Shown here piece by piece: positions 46,697 through 58,650 of a stretch of 64,000 nucleotides of DNA. Under the pieces are notes generated by a model. It was not told where the DNA came from. It saw nothing but the letters and a program-made list of their open reading frames with translations, and did not search any database. Each line of letters begins with the position of its first letter. Within the stretch, counting starts at the first letter, position 1. The translations under genes were made by a program, and so were the position numbers. Source of the DNA: Argopecten irradians. Taxonomy: Eukaryota > Mollusca > Bivalvia > Pectinida > Pectinidae. The DNA is taken from assembly GCF_041381155.1 (NCBI RefSeq), contig NC_091135.1:8485620-8549619 (forward strand), given 5' to 3'.

Positions 46697-47900
46697 GTCA
46701 ATAGCCTGTTCAGTCTACATATCATCATGAAGTTCACACTTCTCCTCGTTATTGCATTGCCTTTGGTAATGGCAGCACCCCATAAGAAGGCTTTAGATCT
46801 CAGCTCGAACCCGTTCGTGAACAGTCTTTGTAAGTAAAATGTGTTTGTATATACTGTAAATAATTGGGTTTTGTGATTGTTTAAATTTCAATTGCTATCA
46901 ACTATATCATGTATTCCATATTATTTTACATTTGAATTAATGTGTTTAATAACAACACATAATCATACATATTTCAGGTTAAAATGAATACGTTTTTCAT
47001 TTTGAAGGTTATCAAGGCATTTTTAGAATCAGCAATTGGTCAATGCAATTGTAATCGGTTCAAGCACTGAAATATAGTTGGAACGTCTTGCAAGGCCTCA
47101 AAGGAACAATATAAGTCTCTTCGGTGTCTGTTAGATTAACAGATTAACAGATAGTTAAGACTCTGAAGATAAAGTTTACTGGGGAAAATTGATTAATAAA
47201 GTTTGCTTCGTTCGTCTGTTACCGTATTAAGGCAAATGAAAAATCAGTCAAAATCCAGCTGAAAAGAAGGCTATGTGTCTTTTCTCCGGAAAAAATGTCA
47301 TCAGATGTTTTGGAACTAGTAAGAGACTTATATTTTTTTATCGACAATTATCAAGATTTATGTATATAGATCTTGCCATATTCCTTTTCCTTTTTAGTGA
47401 ACGTTTTCCATGTTGACGAGCTCAAACAGCTGGTTACAGACTTGGTTGATGATCTTGGATCTGATGCTAGGTTAAACGAATGTCAGAATGAGTGTGACCA
47501 TTTGGTAGATACACAGTTTTCTGCTGGCACTGTCAACACACTGTCTCACACCGCTTGTCCTCTGGCTTGCCATTCGTAAGTATCCATGTGTAAAATAAAA
47601 TAATATAGGCTTCCTTTCCTACACATCTTTTATCTGTACTCTCAATTAAAAATAGTTTTATGTTATTTGATAAACAATGGAGATCAATTTATTTTACTAG
47701 TAGCAAAACAAACCGTTAACTTTCTATCTCTAGGATATTGCAAAATGAAAACATTTAATAAGAATGATAGTTTCTGTATGATCGAAATTAGACTTTTATT
47801 TCCCTGAAAGGTTTATCTGTATATTTGTAGGCTACAGGAGTTGGCACACTTTTTCCATGTCAAACCATCAACAACAACTACTGCCACACCATCAGTGTAA
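46697..47900 (+). CDS. G4: single-domain secreted protein, 116 aa
   Basis: Exon 2 46697-46829 (ATG 46727), exon 3 47398-47575, exon 4 47831-47900 (stop TAA). Signal peptide MKFTLLLVIALPLVMA, APHKK, ALDLSSNPFVNSL, then LNVFHVDELKQL with CQNEC and CPLAC, and tail LQELAHFFHV plus KPSTTTTATPSV, three residues longer than in G3. Junctions and phases match G3. Transcription would start at exon 1 (44934-44968) and must skip the damaged decoy exon. AATAAA at 47940. Confidence 0.83.
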
Positions 47901-47939
47901 ATGGACTCGATAGCATTTGTGTAGAAAAGCAATTATCGT

Positions 47940-47945
47940 AATAAA
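47940..47945 (+). other. G4 polyadenylation signal AATAAA
   Basis: AATAAA 40 bp after the stop codon. Confidence 0.7.
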
Positions 47946-48079
47946 ATGAAATAGCCACATGAAATGGCATCATTATTGTCTTTTTTTGCGACAGCTTACA
48001 TATTAATATTTCTTGCTTTCCCTCTCAACAGTTAAAATAGTTTTTCTTTATCTCTCACTTCAAAACGAAATCCAAGAGT

Positions 48080-48450
48080 TCATTTGTTTGTTTGATTAAA
48101 TTTACGTCCTGCTAACAGCGTCATGTAAGGATGGCCTCCCATGTATATTGTGTGTTGCTTGTATGAATTACATGATGCATGTTTTGGGAGTTTGGGAGAC
48201 TACGGTATATTCGTGATGTCTTCGTGTATAGTGGCACCCTTGTCCGTTTCATAGTGTTATATCACTGTAGCATGCCGCCGAATACACCGTGGAACACACC
48301 CCACCGGTCACATTATATTGACAACGAGCGATCCAGTAGTCCTAGTCCCTTAATACTGAGCGCTAAGCAGGAGCAGAAACTACCACTTTTAAAGACTCTG
48401 GTGTGTCTAGGCCATAGAACAGAACCTAGAGCTTTTCTCACAGTTTACTT
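48080..48450 (-). repeat. ~530-bp SINE-like retroposon, 5'-truncated
   Basis: Minus-strand copy from 'GTTTGATTAAATTTACGTCC' to 'CCATAGAACAGAACCTAGAG'. The 5' quarter is missing. Confidence 0.75.
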
Positions 48451-48599
48451 GTTACAAATAAAATTTACCTAATTATTTAAGTGACAATTTACAATGTTTA
48501 ATAGTATATCATCTTATGATATAATACATTAAACAGGTATCACTATATTTTATATTATACTAGCATAGGGACTAGTAGGTGTACCTTTACCAAGCATAA

Positions 48600-51500
48600 C
48601 TGAAACTTAAATGAGGACATGTACAACAAACAGAAACGAATAAATACAAATACAAAATACAAAATTAACAAAAAAGTTCAAGTGAAAATGGCGGAAGCAG
48701 AACATTTTTGTACAGAAAGATAGAAAGTAGCCACGTGCCAAAATTTTAGAAGGTATGAAAATGATTGACTTCAGACAAAAGTTGGTTTTGCTGGCCGACA
48801 TTTCGGAATACGACTGGAAGACAGCGGAGGAATATCAGGCGGATCCGATTGCCTCAGACTCAGAGGACGAGAGGAAGATTGACAGGGCCCGGGCTAGGAA
48901 TATGAAAGTAGTTAAGACCAAGGGGTGGGACAGACTTAGCAAATACTCACCATATGATGCTGATCAGTAGGGCAGACGATATCTTCGTCATCAGGGACGT
49001 GGACACGTCCTAGGATCGTGCGACGGATCTAGATTGAAACCAGGAACTTGTTATAAAGTGGCAAAGTTGGGCTTTGGAGGATAAAATGCCCCGAGGGAGC
49101 TAATACAGGGCCGAGCACGGCATCGATGGGCAATAAGTTAAGTATAGCTGTATTTGCTAAACATGTTTAAACGAATGCCCGGCAGGGCCCCGTGGCAGAG
49201 GGAGATACGCAGGTTTGTTTTAATAAAATTAACCATGAGAAAAAGACAGCTGACCATGCATTGTCAGCAGTAGGTAGGCTGAAAGGTAAGTTGGAATATT
49301 GGAAGGAAGTTGGGGCTTGTAACGTTGTAGTGAATATAATTTCAGAGGGTAAAAGATACCATTGAAGGAAATACCCCTAAAGTGTTTTTGAATAATAATA
49401 AATCTGCTAGAGAAAACGGTGTATTTGTTCATGCTGAGGTGGATCGGTTGCTGCCATTAGGATATATGTCCGAGTTAGAGTCCCAGCCATCGGTGGTTTA
49501 CCCGCTTACAGTAGCGTTTAGCAAATCGAGAAAGCCGCCGTTAGTGCTAGACTGTGGCATGTAAAGGGATCTTTTCATCTTTTCGATGTGAGAGAATATT
49601 TGTTTACATTTGATATAAAGGCTGCATACCCTCATATACAGATTTTTCCGGGAGATAGAGAATATTTGGGTTTCCATATAATGATAGACGGGAAATGTGG
49701 GTTTTGTGTTTTTAATGTGTTGCCATTTGGTATAGCGACGGCCGGATATGTGTTTACCAAAGTTTTGAGGGAGGTTTTTAAACACGTGCGAGGTCAAGGA
49801 CATACGCTGATCATGTTTTGAGATGATGGTATAGGTGGTCCTTGTACAGAGGTCAGTGCTAAAATCTTAAGCAGGTTGGTACGGAGTGTTTTGAAGATTT
49901 TGGATTTTCGTCAGCTCACGAAAAATGTCGATGGACGTCTTCTCAGTAGTACGTGGTATGGCTCGGGTGCACGTGGTCGATGACATTGGGTGCTGGAGCG
50001 ACCAATGAGAGAGTGGAACGATTGCATGGTTTGTTGTCGCATACTATAGCACTTGTCAGTCAAGGTCGACTATTGTTCTCGGTGAGGTACATCGTAAGTA
50101 TCATTGGTCAAATAATCTATGCAAAGTATAGTGGAATCACAGGTAAGGTTACGTACACGTGAGTTATGTAAATGTTTATCATCCCGAGCTAGCTGAAACA
50201 CATGTGTCTTTATAAACTCGCCAGGTTTTGATGAGGTTGTGTATTGGCTAGAAAACATGAAGGATTTGAATGACATTGGCTATAAACTTTCAGAAGATGT
50301 GACATGATCGGCGTCAGGTTATGGAGGATGTTTCGGGGGTGAGGACTATCATACTGATAGATATCACGATGGGGATACATGTAGATCCTATTGTGAGAGT
50401 CTCCTGTCATACTTAGGTGAAACAGAAGGTTGTAGTGAGACCACAGACCCAAATGATCTGTATACGAAATGTTAACGTTTGCCGCTGTCCAGGTTAAATG
50501 AAGTTTTCAAGTCTTGTCATCCGTCACTAATTTTTAAGAATTACATCTCGCATACCTGTGAATAAAAAGAAATTAAGATCTACCATCTTGCTAACTTTTA
50601 TGTGGGGAGTGCCATCTTATGTTGAATCCCGCATTGAAATTGACCAAAAATATTCATAAAATTCTAATATTGATTACCTTCCCCTTACAGAAACACAATT
50701 TACAGAATTTTAAAATTTCGTTACATATTTTCCATCTTCATGCATTGCCTAAACCATACATTAAACATTTGCTACTGATGCGCCCTGAATACCCAATCAG
50801 CAGGCTCCGAAACATTCACCTCTCTATTAAATATTGTGCCCAAAAAGGGATTTCCTGCAATCTATTTTTGGTTTGATTCTGCGGTCCCTATAGCATTTTA
50901 CATTTTTTCCAAAGGACCTCTTTCACGAACAATGGAAACTTGCCAGCGAATCAATTTTATTAAAACTAAATGTTACCTGTAGCAACATGAATGCAAACCC
51001 TTGAAATACGTTTAAAAAATTCAAAATGTCCCAAGGGCCTGTGCTTTGGCCAAATTAACGTTGCCAAGTAGAGGTGTATGACAGGGTTCACTTTTTTATC
51101 CAAAAAGGTATCAAAATAATGTTTTATGTCATCAAACTGTATTTTTTTTCTGAAGAGTATAAATAATGAAGAGTATAAATAATTACATATTATGATCACA
51201 AATATGTAGGCAAAATGTAATAAATACAATTTTGGCTATTTTATTAAGATAGAAAAAGTTGATTTTTTTGGGGTGTTATTTTCGGCCATGTCAATTATTA
51301 ACAATGTCGAATTATCCACTTCTAGTTTGAGTGCACCAAAAATATTTTTTTTAAAAGTTGGCCCTTTATCTGAAGTTAATATTGTGAAAATTCAGAAAAA
51401 ATGTGGATTGATTTCATTTGTAAATCGCTAGTATGCAAAAGAATATGTGTATAATTCTCTGTATATTTATTTGAAATAATTAAACGTCGACTGCTCTCTA

Positions 51501-51780
51501 AGCCACACGGGCTTGTACGGCAAACATAGTTTTGGTGTTTTGGTTATACTCGAGAAGTGGAGAGAAGACCTAATAAAATTCGTTTAGTAGTATTCAATTA
51601 AAGCTTACATTCCAGTCTACACAAGCTTTAATAAAAAAATATCAAATGTTTTAGTTGTATATTTAAAAAAAAAGAGTATCCTCATTTGGGACGTAGAATA
51701 CTAGAAGATTTATCTTTCTATCAAAGATTTTTATTTCAAGTACATTGTATATATACAATACCATTCATATATCAATTTTA
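48600..51780 (+). mobile_element. DIRS-like retroelement fossil, copy 2
   Basis: Parts in order: a gag-like segment near 48755-48970 (YDWKTAEEYQADPIASDSED, typical of DIRS-type ORFs), a reverse transcriptase segment near 49588-49821 (FDIKAAYPHI and LPFGIATAGYVFTKVL), a thumb/RNase H-like part near 49960-50160 (SIIGQIIYAKYSGITG) and a long 3' region shared with copy 1. No tyrosine recombinase was recognised. The copy is broken several times but is less decayed than copy 1. Outer boundaries are uncertain. Confidence 0.6.
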
Positions 51781-52020
51781 CGGGCACTAAACGTATAAAC
51801 AAACCGTTCATCCGACTATTTACAAGTCACTGTTCTCGCGAGAACGAGAAAATAGTCATCTCAAATTTAATTTTCGTGATAGGCATAATTTAACCATTTC
51901 ACAATTTGCGGATCTATTTTAGTGATCATAGGAATATTGAAATTGCGAAAATATTCAAGCAAGATTGTCGGCTATAAGGTATACAAGCATCGTCTGCCAA
52001 TGTCGTCCGTTATCAAAATT
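51773..52020. repeat. Duplicated segment (pairs with 43080-43325)
   Basis: 'TTTTACGGGCACTAAACGTA', 'TCTCGCGAGAACGAGAAAAT' and 'AAGATTGTCGGCT' occur in the same order in both places. Part of the block duplication that produced G4 and G5. Confidence 0.75.
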
Positions 52021-52269
52021 TGCTAGTTTAACGATGACATGCCGTAATACCAGGATGAGTAAATAAATAACCAGCCTAACCTACTATTTCCGGTTGAATT
52101 CGACCTCTTATTATGCCTCACAAACGAAATGAGGGGCATATTGATTTTGCTTCGTTTCTTCTTAATAATAAGTTCGTGTAAGAAGCGTTGCATCTTTCAA
52201 CAAGCTAACAAATTTGATAATACTTATTATAATGTGGAACAGGAATTTCTAAATAATTTTAGCTAACAA

Positions 52270-52510
52270 TATATCTTTTATGAGTGGTCCTTAAGAGTTA
52301 AATGTACATGTTGTCCTAATTGGAACTCTTTCATAAATAAACTTTGACCATCATGTTGTTGGTAATTCGGGGGATATACGAGTCTTTTTAATTTCTTTTT
52401 TTTTCAAGGACGTGAGTAAATCCTTTATCTCCTTTATCTGGCACTTCATACGGTCTTGTGGTCTCTTCATTATTGCGAATTTATTGATTAGGGGTCAAAG
52501 AAGTAATACG
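52270..52510. repeat. Duplicated segment (pairs with 58770-58920)
   Basis: 'CTTAAGAGTTAAATGTACAT', 'TTGTCCTAATTGGAA', 'CGGTCTTGTGGTCTCTTCAT' and 'ATTGCGAATTTATTG' recur downstream of G5, which indicates a third, partial copy of the block. Confidence 0.65.
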
Positions 52511-52729
52511 GGATTTTCCAGATGACACGGGATCCAATCAAACGTAAGTCTGTTGGACACGAATTACTTCAAATGGTAAATATGGGACAAGGAAGTAATT
52601 CCAACCCTGTGGACAACAAATGTTAAAATTTTCGAGGCGATCTGCCCTTTTATCAAGACACATAAAACGAACACGGTTATAAAATAGGATACGAACAGTG
52701 ATGCGGAGCAAAGTAGACAAATATAAAAA

Positions 52730-52975
52730 AAAGTACCTGCTGCCCCAATCGCATGATCGTGAAAGGCGAAAAAATTAGGACCTTATCTTTTATCTTCTTC
52801 CTAACTTATTTTCTTCTTCCTAACATCTCCCTTGACATCGCCTCAATTTAGGTTCAGCCTTGTGAGATAGGCTATGGGTTCTGTCCGCTGGCCGAGGCAT
52901 TCTGAAGTATATATAAGTGGTACTTTCTGTTCTTGCCTATCCCCCAGCATACAGGGAGTAGGACGACTGTCAAAA
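52730..52975 (+). repeat. Old SINE-like copy, 5' half
   Basis: 'ACCTGCTGCCCCAATCGCAT', 'AGGACCTTATCTTTTATCTT', 'CATACAGGGAGTAGGACGAC'. The 3' half is missing. Confidence 0.65.
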
Positions 52976-53308
52976 TGGGGGAGGAGAAATAGGTTCCCGT
53001 GTACCCCTCTGGCAATTTTTCGAAACATGGTTTTTAGGATCGGTATGATGTCTAGTTTCATTTTATGCTTGTTGCCATTGACAACTAACGTCCAATGGGG
53101 GCATATGGCGGCCATCTTGGATTTCAGGTATCAAAAATGGCCAAAATGACACATTCGCATATAGGCGCATAGATAGAGAACCAGACAACAATCAGAGGCA
53201 AATAAATACATTTTTAATATGATTGAAACATGCTGAGTACAATTAAATCCTAATAATGATGTTACATCTGCTCATATTTGGTTTATCAGTATATTTTGAT
53301 TCGAGCCC

Positions 53309-53672
53309 TTAAAGATGCACCACCACCTACAGATCTAGAGCATAAACGATACTCATCATGTGAACAATAACTGATGTTTAATAGTGTATATATTATCAAC
53401 ACAAAATTAGTAGTTAACACAAAAATACATATAAAGTAACTTATTTGCATTTGGTGCATGCACAATCAATACCTCATTCCATATAAGACATGTTTGCCGT
53501 GGAATAATTTCGGGACGCAATCATTTTATATATATATATCTTATCTTGAAGTTAAATAAGAATCTCAAACTTTACAATGATTTGTAACCTTTGTAACTGG
53601 AGAAAAATACTAATTCGGCTGCTCCTGATTTCGATTGAGAACAAATACCATTTGTCAGCGGTGGATCATCTT
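53309..53672. mobile_element. MITE M1, full copy upstream of G5
   Basis: Left end 'TTAAAGATGCACCACCACCT', right end 'TTGTCAGCGGTGGATCATCT'. Orthologous in position to the copies at 43371 and 61767. Confidence 0.8.
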
Positions 53673-53673
53673 A

Positions 53674-54239
53674 TTGTCGTGTCGGTCTAACCGTTGATAA
53701 AATAAATAATGATGTGCCGTTTTTTTTCACACATTCTGGAAGTAATCCATTAACAGCCGATAAATCTGTATTGAATTAAAAGTACTTTAGACGGCATTGA
53801 TAATTAAGAAGTTGATTGATAAAGATACAAACAGAGGCAAACTTACCGCGAGGCGGGCCTCACGGCAGCCATTACGTTGTTCTCTAGGTACGTTCATCCC
53901 CTACCGTGAATCATGCTATCGATGACGCGAAAAGTTATCCAGTCTATCCCGGCTGAAACACGGACAACTTCATTCCACAACAATTGCACTTCTTTGAAGA
54001 AAAGTTTGTTGTAAAAACTACAGGTAGTATACCCTGCAGTTCTATGAATACGGTAACACCCGATGAGTTTAGGATGGATCTATCGCACGTGGGTCACATA
54101 TATCCACGATATAAGCCGGGCCCACCAACCAGTCAACTCGCGTCTAGCATTGTATTGTAACCCAGTATGCAAAAGGTATTGCGCAAGTTGCGCGGCGAGT
54201 ACATCACTTTCATCGTAAACGGTTAGACCGACACGACAG
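53674..54239. mobile_element. TIR element (TA target) upstream of G5, internally deleted
   Basis: Same insertion as 43744-44755 but only about 566 bp; roughly 440 bp of the left interior is missing. Right end complement 'CTGTCGTGTCGGTCTAACCG', followed by TA. Confidence 0.75.
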
Positions 54240-54249
54240 TAAAGGTATA

Positions 54250-54453
54250 ATATAATAAAGTATGAGTTTGGATTATTTGAATATGTTTGTCTGTTGGAAA
54301 GATAAGGAAAAAATGCACATTTCTTTTACTTTTTATTAGCTGAATTTTGACAGCTGTTGTCTGTCATGCGTGTGAACGTAGATTTGCCTCTATATAAGCA
54401 GTGCATATCACTGTCGCGTCCTAGGCGTCTGCAAGCAGTAACTTTGGTAGAAG
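54250..54453 (+). promoter_or_regulatory. G5 promoter and non-coding exon 1
   Basis: CAGCTG near 54352, TATATAAG at 54391-54398, leader about 54419-54453, donor GTAAGC at 54454. Confidence 0.7.
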
Positions 54454-54644
54454 GTAAGCTAAGGATTAAGAACATTTTAGTATACTTTTCTATCAACAGT
54501 TTTGTTTATCAAGACATATGTTTCGGGATTAGGTTTCCGCATGTATTTAAATTAATACATTTTCTTATTATCGTTTGTCTCATAAGATTTTTTAAGAATT
54601 TGAAATGAAGCAATAGCGATATTCGTATTATTTATAATGTACGG

Positions 54645-55440
54645 TGTAACTTCCCGAGGCCGAACCTTCTCAAAACCGATCACCCCTAGAAACCGAACAT
54701 TGATGTCATGTACGGAATGAATTCCTCTTCGACCATGCAGGTAGGGCGTTAGAATTGTATCTGCTGCCCCTATTGCATGATCGTAAAAGGCGACTAAATT
54801 TAGGATCTTATCTTTTCTTCCTAACTGACTTTATCTTTCCTAATGCCTCCCTTGGCAGCCTCACTTTTGGCCTTGGGTTGAGCGTTCGCCCCTGTGAGGA
54901 AGGCTCTGGGTTCTGTCCCCTGGCCGAGACACACCAAAGTCTATAAAATTGGTAGTTTATGCTCCTGTTTAGCGCTCAGCAAACAGGGAGTGGGACGACT
55001 GGTTCGCCCGTTGTGAGTATAATGTGACCGGGTGGAGTGTGTTGCTTGGTGTCTTCGGCGGCATGCTTCAGTGATATAGCACTATAAAAAGGGCAACAGT
55101 TCCACTATACAAGAAGACACAACATAAATATACCGCAGTCTCCCAAAACACGCACCTTGCACAACATACACGCAACACACCGCATGCATGGGAGGCCGTC
55201 CTTACATGACCATAGCTGTTAATAGGACGTTAATTAATCAAACGAACAAACAAACAAACATAATTCCTCTTTATTAATAGTAAGTAAAACTTCCCATACC
55301 GATCCCTCTCATTTCCGAATACCAGACCGATTTTGAGATGGGAGTAGTCAAATGTAACTAAAATACACTTCTGAAAACTGGTCTTACCTGAGCGACACCG
55401 ATAGTTTGTATTGAGTTCTGACCAACCGACCGTGGAATAC
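54645..55440. mobile_element. pogo-like fragment in G5 intron 1, split by a SINE
   Basis: Same insertion as 45158-45420 ('TAACTTCCCGAGGCCGAACC'), interrupted by the SINE at 54730-55261. Confidence 0.45.
54730..55261 (+). repeat. Full-length ~532-bp SINE-like retroposon in G5
   Basis: Target duplication AATTCCTCTT at 54720-54729 and 55262-55271. G4 carries the empty site ('GAATTCCTCTTTATTAATAG', about 45237). This copy defines the family's ends and length. Confidence 0.9.
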
Positions 55441-55849
55441 ACACGTATCTGTATCCAAAGTTGGCGTATCCCATGTATGTATGCATCACCGTAAATTCCT
55501 CCGGCATTGAAGCACCCGCCTATATGACGGTACAACGAAGTCAGATACTCTCCACAAGGGATTACTGGGTTTAGTGTCTATGGCATCCAACTACCAACTC
55601 TACCAACACAAACTAACTACAATTTATATGTAAACAAGCACACATAAGATAGAGACAATTAATTGAAATTAAAATCAAAACGGAAACCGTGACATGAGAC
55701 CGTATACATGTGGCGAGATGAGACTTTGCTAATGTTAACGCTAATGCTAAGCAAAGTATTTTAACTCACGATTTCCCATTTTATTTCATTTTCAACATGT
55801 GTCTTTATTTGTTCTACAGATCAAAAGCAAGTTCACTCTACACACCATC

Positions 55850-55963
55850 ATGACGTTCGCACTTTTCCTCGTTATTGCATTGCCTTTGGTAATGGCAACA
55901 CCCCACAAGACGGCTTTAGATCTCTTAAAGGGACAATTCACTCAGGCTAATTCTTTTACATAA
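55850..55963 (+). pseudogene. G5 truncated extra exon 2 (decoy)
   Basis: Acceptor CTACAG kept; ATG at 55850, signal-peptide-like start ALFLVIALPLVMA, TPHKTALDL, then the frame enters a MITE and stops at 55961. If spliced to exon 1 it would give a 37-residue dead-end peptide. The intact exon 2 lies 1.4 kb downstream. Confidence 0.75.
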
Positions 55964-56490
55964 CCAAGAAGCAAAATATGGCATAAATGTATTGTTCTAC
56001 ATTTCTTATGAAACATATAATATAAAATATTGACAAATTCCACGTTATTGTTTATTATTTTAATGAATATCGTTGAAATATCAAATCGTTGATCAATACG
56101 ATTAAGCAGGTACAATATGGACGCTGTACCCTTACCCGAGCAAAAGTCACTCACGTTTAACAAATAAACTACATAACCACTGAGAAGGTGATAAAATATT
56201 TTTTAGGCAAGACAATTCACCTAATAAGGTAAACACACTACTGTCAGTGCGATTTGAGCAGTTCTAGACAAAAGTTACATTGCTCTACGAGCAAGGGACA
56301 GGGTTCGGCATACAAGAAGTTCGACCACAATGTGTAATGGCGGACAGCGAGCATCTACATGTACACACATGTCACAACCATAGGCTTTTCAGGCATATCA
56401 CAGTAAAACCGACTGATCTAATTTCCATTAGAAATGGTTTTTTCCGATATATGTATACATTTTTATGTTCTCTTAGACTGAATTGTCCCT
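55929..56490. mobile_element. 562-bp MITE (TTAA target) in the G5 decoy exon
   Basis: TTAA at 55925-55928 and 56491-56494; terminal inverted repeats begin AGGGACAATTCA. No coding content. The TTAA target suggests a piggyBac-type source (inference). Confidence 0.8.
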
Positions 56491-56840
56491 TTAATGCATT
56501 TATGTTGATGATTTTATATAATTCACTTCCGAAAAGAAATGTGTTATTTTGCAACGATTAACGTAATTGCAATATTGTTGTCATATAGGCAGATTTATTT
56601 CCTCATCTTGCAAATTACCAGGAGCGTTGCAAAAATACATTTTAAGTATCTTTTTTGAAATGACACACTTGGAGTTGGAGATTCAAACGTCATATTTCGA
56701 TGATGGATATACTAAGAAATGTCATCATGTCATGTCATGTCATCCAACATAGTTGAATCTGATATACAAGGCACAGTTTTATACCATGTTCTAAAATAAA
56801 TAAACGTTATAGATATAAAATTTAGTACTAGTATAAAAAG

Positions 56841-57190
56841 GTGAGGAAGGCTCTGAGTTCTTTCCCCTGGCCGAGACATACCAAAGTCAATAAAAGAGGT
56901 AGTTTCTGCTCCTGCTTTGCGCTCAGCATACAGGGAGTGGGACGACTGGTTTGCTCGTTGTCAGTATATTTGACCGGGTGGGGTGTGTTGCTTGGTGTCT
57001 TGGGCGGCATGCTTCAGTGATATAGCACTATAAAAAGGGCAACAGTTCCACTATACAAGAAGACACAATATAAATATCTCCTAAAACACGTAACTCGCAC
57101 AACATACACGCAACACATTGCATACATGGGAGGCCGCCCTAACACGACCATAACTGTTAATAGGACGTTAATTATTCAAACAAACAAACA
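56841..57190 (+). repeat. SINE-like retroposon in G5 intron 1, 5' part deleted
   Basis: Same insertion as G4's copy at 46100: the same 3' flank 'AGCACGGTATTTAATTC'. A deletion removed the SINE's 5' third and the upstream intron segment present at 45907-46270 in G4. Confidence 0.8.
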
Positions 57191-57266
57191 AAGCACGGTA
57201 TTTAATTCAAACTACGATTTCCCATTTTATTTTATTTGCAACATGTGTCTTCATTTTTTTGTACAG

Positions 57267-58605
57267 GTCAATAGCCTGTTCAGTCTACACATCATCATGA
57301 AGTTCACACTTCTCCTCGTTATTGCATTGCCTTTGGTAATGGCAGCACCCCATAAGAAGGCTTTAGATCTCAGCTCGAACCCGTTCGTGAACAGTCTTTG
57401 TAAGTAAAATGTGTTTGTATATAGTGTTAATAATTGGCATTGTGATTGTTGAAATTTCAATTGCTATCAACTGTATCATGTATTCCATAATATTTTAGAT
57501 TTGAATTAATGTGTTTATACCATTAACAATAACACATAATCATACATATCTCAGGTTAAAATGAATACGTTTTTCATTTTGAAGGTTATCAAGGCATTTT
57601 TAGAATCAGCAATTGGTCAATGCAATTGTAATCGGTTCAAGCACTGAAATATATTTGGAACGCCTTGCAAGGCCTCAAAGGAACAATATAAGTCTCTCCG
57701 GTCTGTTAGATTAACATAGCTTCTAAGCCTAATTTGCCAAATTAGAATCGTTTAATACAATTTACGACGCAAGTACATTTAAGACACCAACATCAACATT
57801 GTACTTCATTTCTACCTCATTTCGTACAAAGATTGGATTTACATTTTGAATATTTGTTTAATAAGACTTTGAAGATAAAGTTTACTGGGGTAAATTGATT
57901 AATAAAGTGTGCATCGTTCGTCTGTTACCGTATTAAGGCAAAAAATCAGTCAAAATCCAACTGAACAGAAGACTATGTGTCTTTCCTCTGGAAAAAATGT
58001 CATCAGATGATTAGAACTAGTAAGAGACTTATATTTTTTATCGACAATTATCAAGATTTATGTATATAGATCTTGTCATATTCATTTTCCTTTTTAGTGA
58101 ACGTCTTCCATGTTGACGAGCTCAAACAGCTAGTTACAGACTTGGTTGATGATCTTGGATCTGATGCTAGGTTGGTCGAATGTCAGAAAGAGTGTGACCA
58201 TTTGGTAGATACCCAGTTTTCTGCTGGCACTGTCAACACTCTGTCCCACACTGCTTGTCCCCTGGCTTGCCATTCGTAAGTATCCACGTGTAAAATAAAA
58301 TTATAAATATAGCCTTCCTTACCTACACATCTTTTATCTTACTATCAATTAGAAAACTGTTCAATGTTATTTGATAAACAATGGAGATCAATCTATTTTA
58401 TTAGACGCAAAACTTTACAATCCGCAAAATTTCTATCTCAAGGATATTGCGAAAATTAAATAGTTTAATAAGAATGATAGTGTCTGTATTAGTGAAATTT
58501 AGACTTTTATTTCTCTGAATGGCGTTTCCGTATATTTGTAGGCTGCAGGAGTTGGCGCACTTTTTCCATGTCCAAACTACAACAACTACCGCACCAGCAG
58601 TGTAA
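57267..58605 (+). CDS. G5: single-domain secreted protein, 114 aa
   Basis: Exon 2 57267-57399 (ATG 57297), exon 3 58098-58275, exon 4 58542-58605 (stop TAA). Exon 2 protein identical to G4 (MKFTLLLVIALPLVMA, APHKK). Domain LNVFHVDELKQL with LVECQKEC, where the other copies have LNEC, and CPLAC. Tail LQELAHFFHV plus QTTTTTAPAV. Junctions are GT-AG with the family phases. AATAAA at 58645. Confidence 0.84.
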
Positions 58606-58644
58606 ATGGACTCGATAGTATTTGTGTAGAAAAGCAATTATCGA

Positions 58645-58650
58645 AATAAA
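58645..58650 (+). other. G5 polyadenylation signal AATAAA
   Basis: AATAAA 39 bp after the stop codon. Confidence 0.7.
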
